A DNA stretch of 6,419 bases from assembly GCA_035301245.1 (NCBI GenBank), contig DATGUS010000048.1:1-6419 (forward strand), written 5' to 3'. Positions 4,812 to 6,419 of the stretch are shown in pieces. Made by a program: the position numbers and the translations under genes. The notes under the pieces were generated by a model. That model made no database searches. It saw only the letters and a list, made by a program, of their open reading frames with translations, and was not told the origin of the DNA. Source of the stretch: Alloiococcus sp035301245 (GTDB taxonomy: Bacteria > Bacillota > Bacilli > Lactobacillales > Carnobacteriaceae_A). Within the stretch, counting starts at the first letter, position 1, and each line of letters opens with the position of its first letter.

Positions 4812-6419
4812 TTGAGTAAAGGTACTATTGTTAGTGTCTCAGGTCCTTTAGTAACAGCTAAAGGAATGGAAGAAGCAAATATTCAAGATATCTGTCGAGT
4901 TGGTGAACTCGGCCTAATCGGAGAAGTTATAGATATGCGAGGTGACGTGGCATCCATCCAGGTGTATGAAGAAACTTCTATGGTTGGGCCTGGAGAAGAT
5001 GTTGTTACAACCGGTGAGCCGTTAGCAGTTGAGCTCGGTCCTGGAATGATTTCACAGATGTTCGATGGAATCCAACGTCCGCTTGATAGCTTCCTTGAAA
5101 AAACAGACAGTAACTTCTTAGAACGTGGTGTAGAAGTTGACCCATTAGATCGTGAAACGGAATGGGAATTTGAACCGCGTGTAGAAGTTGGTGATGAAGT
5201 CGTAGCTGGAGATATTGTTGGTGTAGTCCAAGAATCTGCAGTTATAGAACACCGTATTATGGTTCCTTACGGTGTAGAGGGTACGATTGAATCAATAGAA
5301 GCAGGAACATATAAATTAGAAGATAAATTATATACAGTAAAAACAGAAGATGGCGTAAAAGAATTTAACATGATTCAAAAATGGCCTGTACGTCGTGGAC
5401 GTCCAGTTGCACAAAAATTAAATCCTGTTGAACCATTAGTGACTGGTCAACGTGTTATTGATACATTATTCCCAGTTGCAAAAGGTGGAGCAGCAACAGT
5501 TCCAGGGCCATTCGGTGCTGGTAAAACAGTTGTACAACACCAAATTGCTAAGTGGGCAGATGTTGACTTAGTTGTTTACATTGGTTGTGGTGAACGTGGT
5601 AATGAGATGACGGAAGTAATTAACGAATTCCCACAATTGATTGATCCAAGCACAGGTAAATCAATCATGGAACGTACAATCTTAATTGCTAACACATCTA
5701 ACATGCCGGTAGCAGCTCGTGAAGCATCGATCTATACGGGTATTACGATTGCTGAGTATTACCGAGATATGGGCTATTCTGTAGCAGTAATGGCTGACTC
5801 CACATCACGTTGGGCAGAAGCACTTCGTGAAATGTCTGGACGTTTAGAAGAGATGCCAGGTGATGAAGGTTATCCATCATATCTAGGGTCTCGTATTGCT
5901 GAATATTATGAGCGTGCAGGTATGGTACAAACTTTAGGTAGTGATGAAGACCGTCGTGGAAGTATTACAGCGATTGGAGCAGTGTCACCTCCAGGTGGAG
6001 ATACATCAGAACCTGTAACGCAAAACACTTTACGTGTGGCGAAGGTTTATTGGGCATTAGATAGTTCATTATCACAACGACGTCACTTCCCATCAATTAA
6101 CTGGTTAGATTCATATTCTCTTTATTCAGAACGTTTAAATAACTATATTGGTGATGAAAATGATTTAGAATGGAACGATATGGTTACTCGGGCTCGTGTT
6201 CTTTTACAAAAAGAATCAGAATTAGAAGAGATTGTCCGTTTAGTTGGTGTGGATTCATTATCTGAAGTCGACCGTGTTACAATGTTGGTTGCGGCAATGA
6301 TCCGTGAAGACTACTTGCAACAAAACGCGTATGACGATGTTGATACGTATACACCGTTAGATAAGCAATTAATTATGCTTCAGATTATATTACAATTTGA
6401 TACTGAAGCAAGAAAAGCT
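4812..6419 (+). CDS. ntpA: V-type ATPase catalytic subunit A (NtpA), 3' end cut by window
   Basis: NtpA hydrolyses ATP in the A3B3 head of the complex in the cytoplasm. The frame is open from a TTG start to the last base, giving 536 codons. The E. hirae protein has about 593, so the final 57 or so, part of the C-terminal helical domain, lie beyond the window. Domains in order: N-terminal beta barrel (about 1-70, with GDVASIQVYEET), the non-homologous region bulge particular to A subunits (about 110-190), and the nucleotide-binding core. The core contains the P-loop GPFGAGKT (232-239, K238 and T239 for phosphate and Mg2+), catalytic E261 and R262 in GCGERGNEM, Walker B ending at D329 (VAVMADSTSRW), and SPPGGDTSEPVTQNTLR (392-408). 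These numbers coincide with those of E. hirae NtpA. Arginine is mostly CGT, unlike ntpI, suggesting stronger expression. No lesion is visible. Confidence 0.97.
   Translation, partial: MSKGTIVSVSGPLVTAKGMEEANIQDICRVGELGLIGEVIDMRGDVASIQVYEETSMVGPGEDVVTTGEPLAVELGPGMISQMFDGIQRPLDSFLEKTDSNFLERGVEVDPLDRETEWEFEPRVEVGDEVVAGDIVGVVQESAVIEHRIMVPYGVEGTIESIEAGTYKLEDKLYTVKTEDGVKEFNMIQKWPVRRGRPVAQKLNPVEPLVTGQRVIDTLFPVAKGGAATVPGPFGAGKTVVQHQIAKWADVDLVVYIGCGERGNEMTEVINEFPQLIDPSTGKSIMERTILIANTSNMPVAAREASIYTGITIAEYYRDMGYSVAVMADSTSRWAEALREMSGRLEEMPGDEGYPSYLGSRIAEYYERAGMVQTLGSDEDRRGSITAIGAVSPPGGDTSEPVTQNTLRVAKVYWALDSSLSQRRHFPSINWLDSYSLYSERLNNYIGDENDLEWNDMVTRARVLLQKESELEEIVRLVGVDSLSEVDRVTMLVAAMIREDYLQQNAYDDVDTYTPLDKQLIMLQIILQFDTEARKA

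Larger units (their letters stand above)
83..6419 (+). other. V-type Na+-ATPase (ntp) operon, 5' portion
   Basis: Seven genes run in the same direction in the order F-I-K-E-C-G-A. They have two overlaps (14 and 11 bases), and the remaining gaps are 32, 36, 14 and 13 bases with no terminator between them. This matches the first seven genes of the E. hirae ntpFIKECGABDHJ operon, from knowledge of that system. Close packing and overlapping stop and Shine-Dalgarno signals imply one polycistronic mRNA with translational coupling. The window stops inside ntpA; ntpB and ntpD should follow. Whether ntpH and ntpJ (a K+ transport component in E. hirae) follow cannot be seen. Confidence 0.93.

Overview
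The window is one plus-strand transcription unit for a V-type (A/V-type) ATPase. It is AT-rich, tightly packed, and has strong AGGAGG-like ribosome binding sites before nearly every gene, which points to a low-GC Firmicute. The gene order F-I-K-E-C-G-A and the protein sequences resemble the Enterococcus hirae ntp (Na+-translocating NTPase) operon, so a member of the Lactobacillales or a nearby Bacilli family is most likely. The genus cannot be told from the sequence.

Layout: positions 1-82 are a short leader with no gene I can name. Then follow ntpF (83-409, peripheral stalk G/H-type subunit), ntpI (396-2348, membrane subunit a/I), ntpK (2381-2860, rotor-ring proteolipid), ntpE (2897-3478, peripheral stalk), ntpC (3493-4497, central-stalk d-type subunit linking axle to ring), ntpG (4487-4798, axle subunit F-type) and ntpA (4812 to the window end, catalytic A subunit, truncated by the window edge). 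ntpF/ntpI and ntpC/ntpG overlap; every other gap is 13-36 bases. There is no terminator, promoter, mobile element, tRNA or CRISPR array that I can support. The ntpB, ntpD and any ntpH/ntpJ genes expected in such operons would lie downstream, outside the window.

How the parts work together: NtpA (with NtpB) forms the catalytic head that hydrolyses ATP. The NtpG axle (with NtpD) turns inside the head, and NtpC couples the axle to the NtpK ring. NtpI provides the ion half-channels next to the ring, and NtpE/NtpF stalks hold the head still against NtpI. The NtpK sequence keeps all the side-chain positions that bind Na+ in the E. hirae rotor ring, so the machine is predicted to be a sodium pump rather than a proton pump. 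This is an ordinary, apparently intact operon segment. I did not find an undescribed system, and the findings below are modest.
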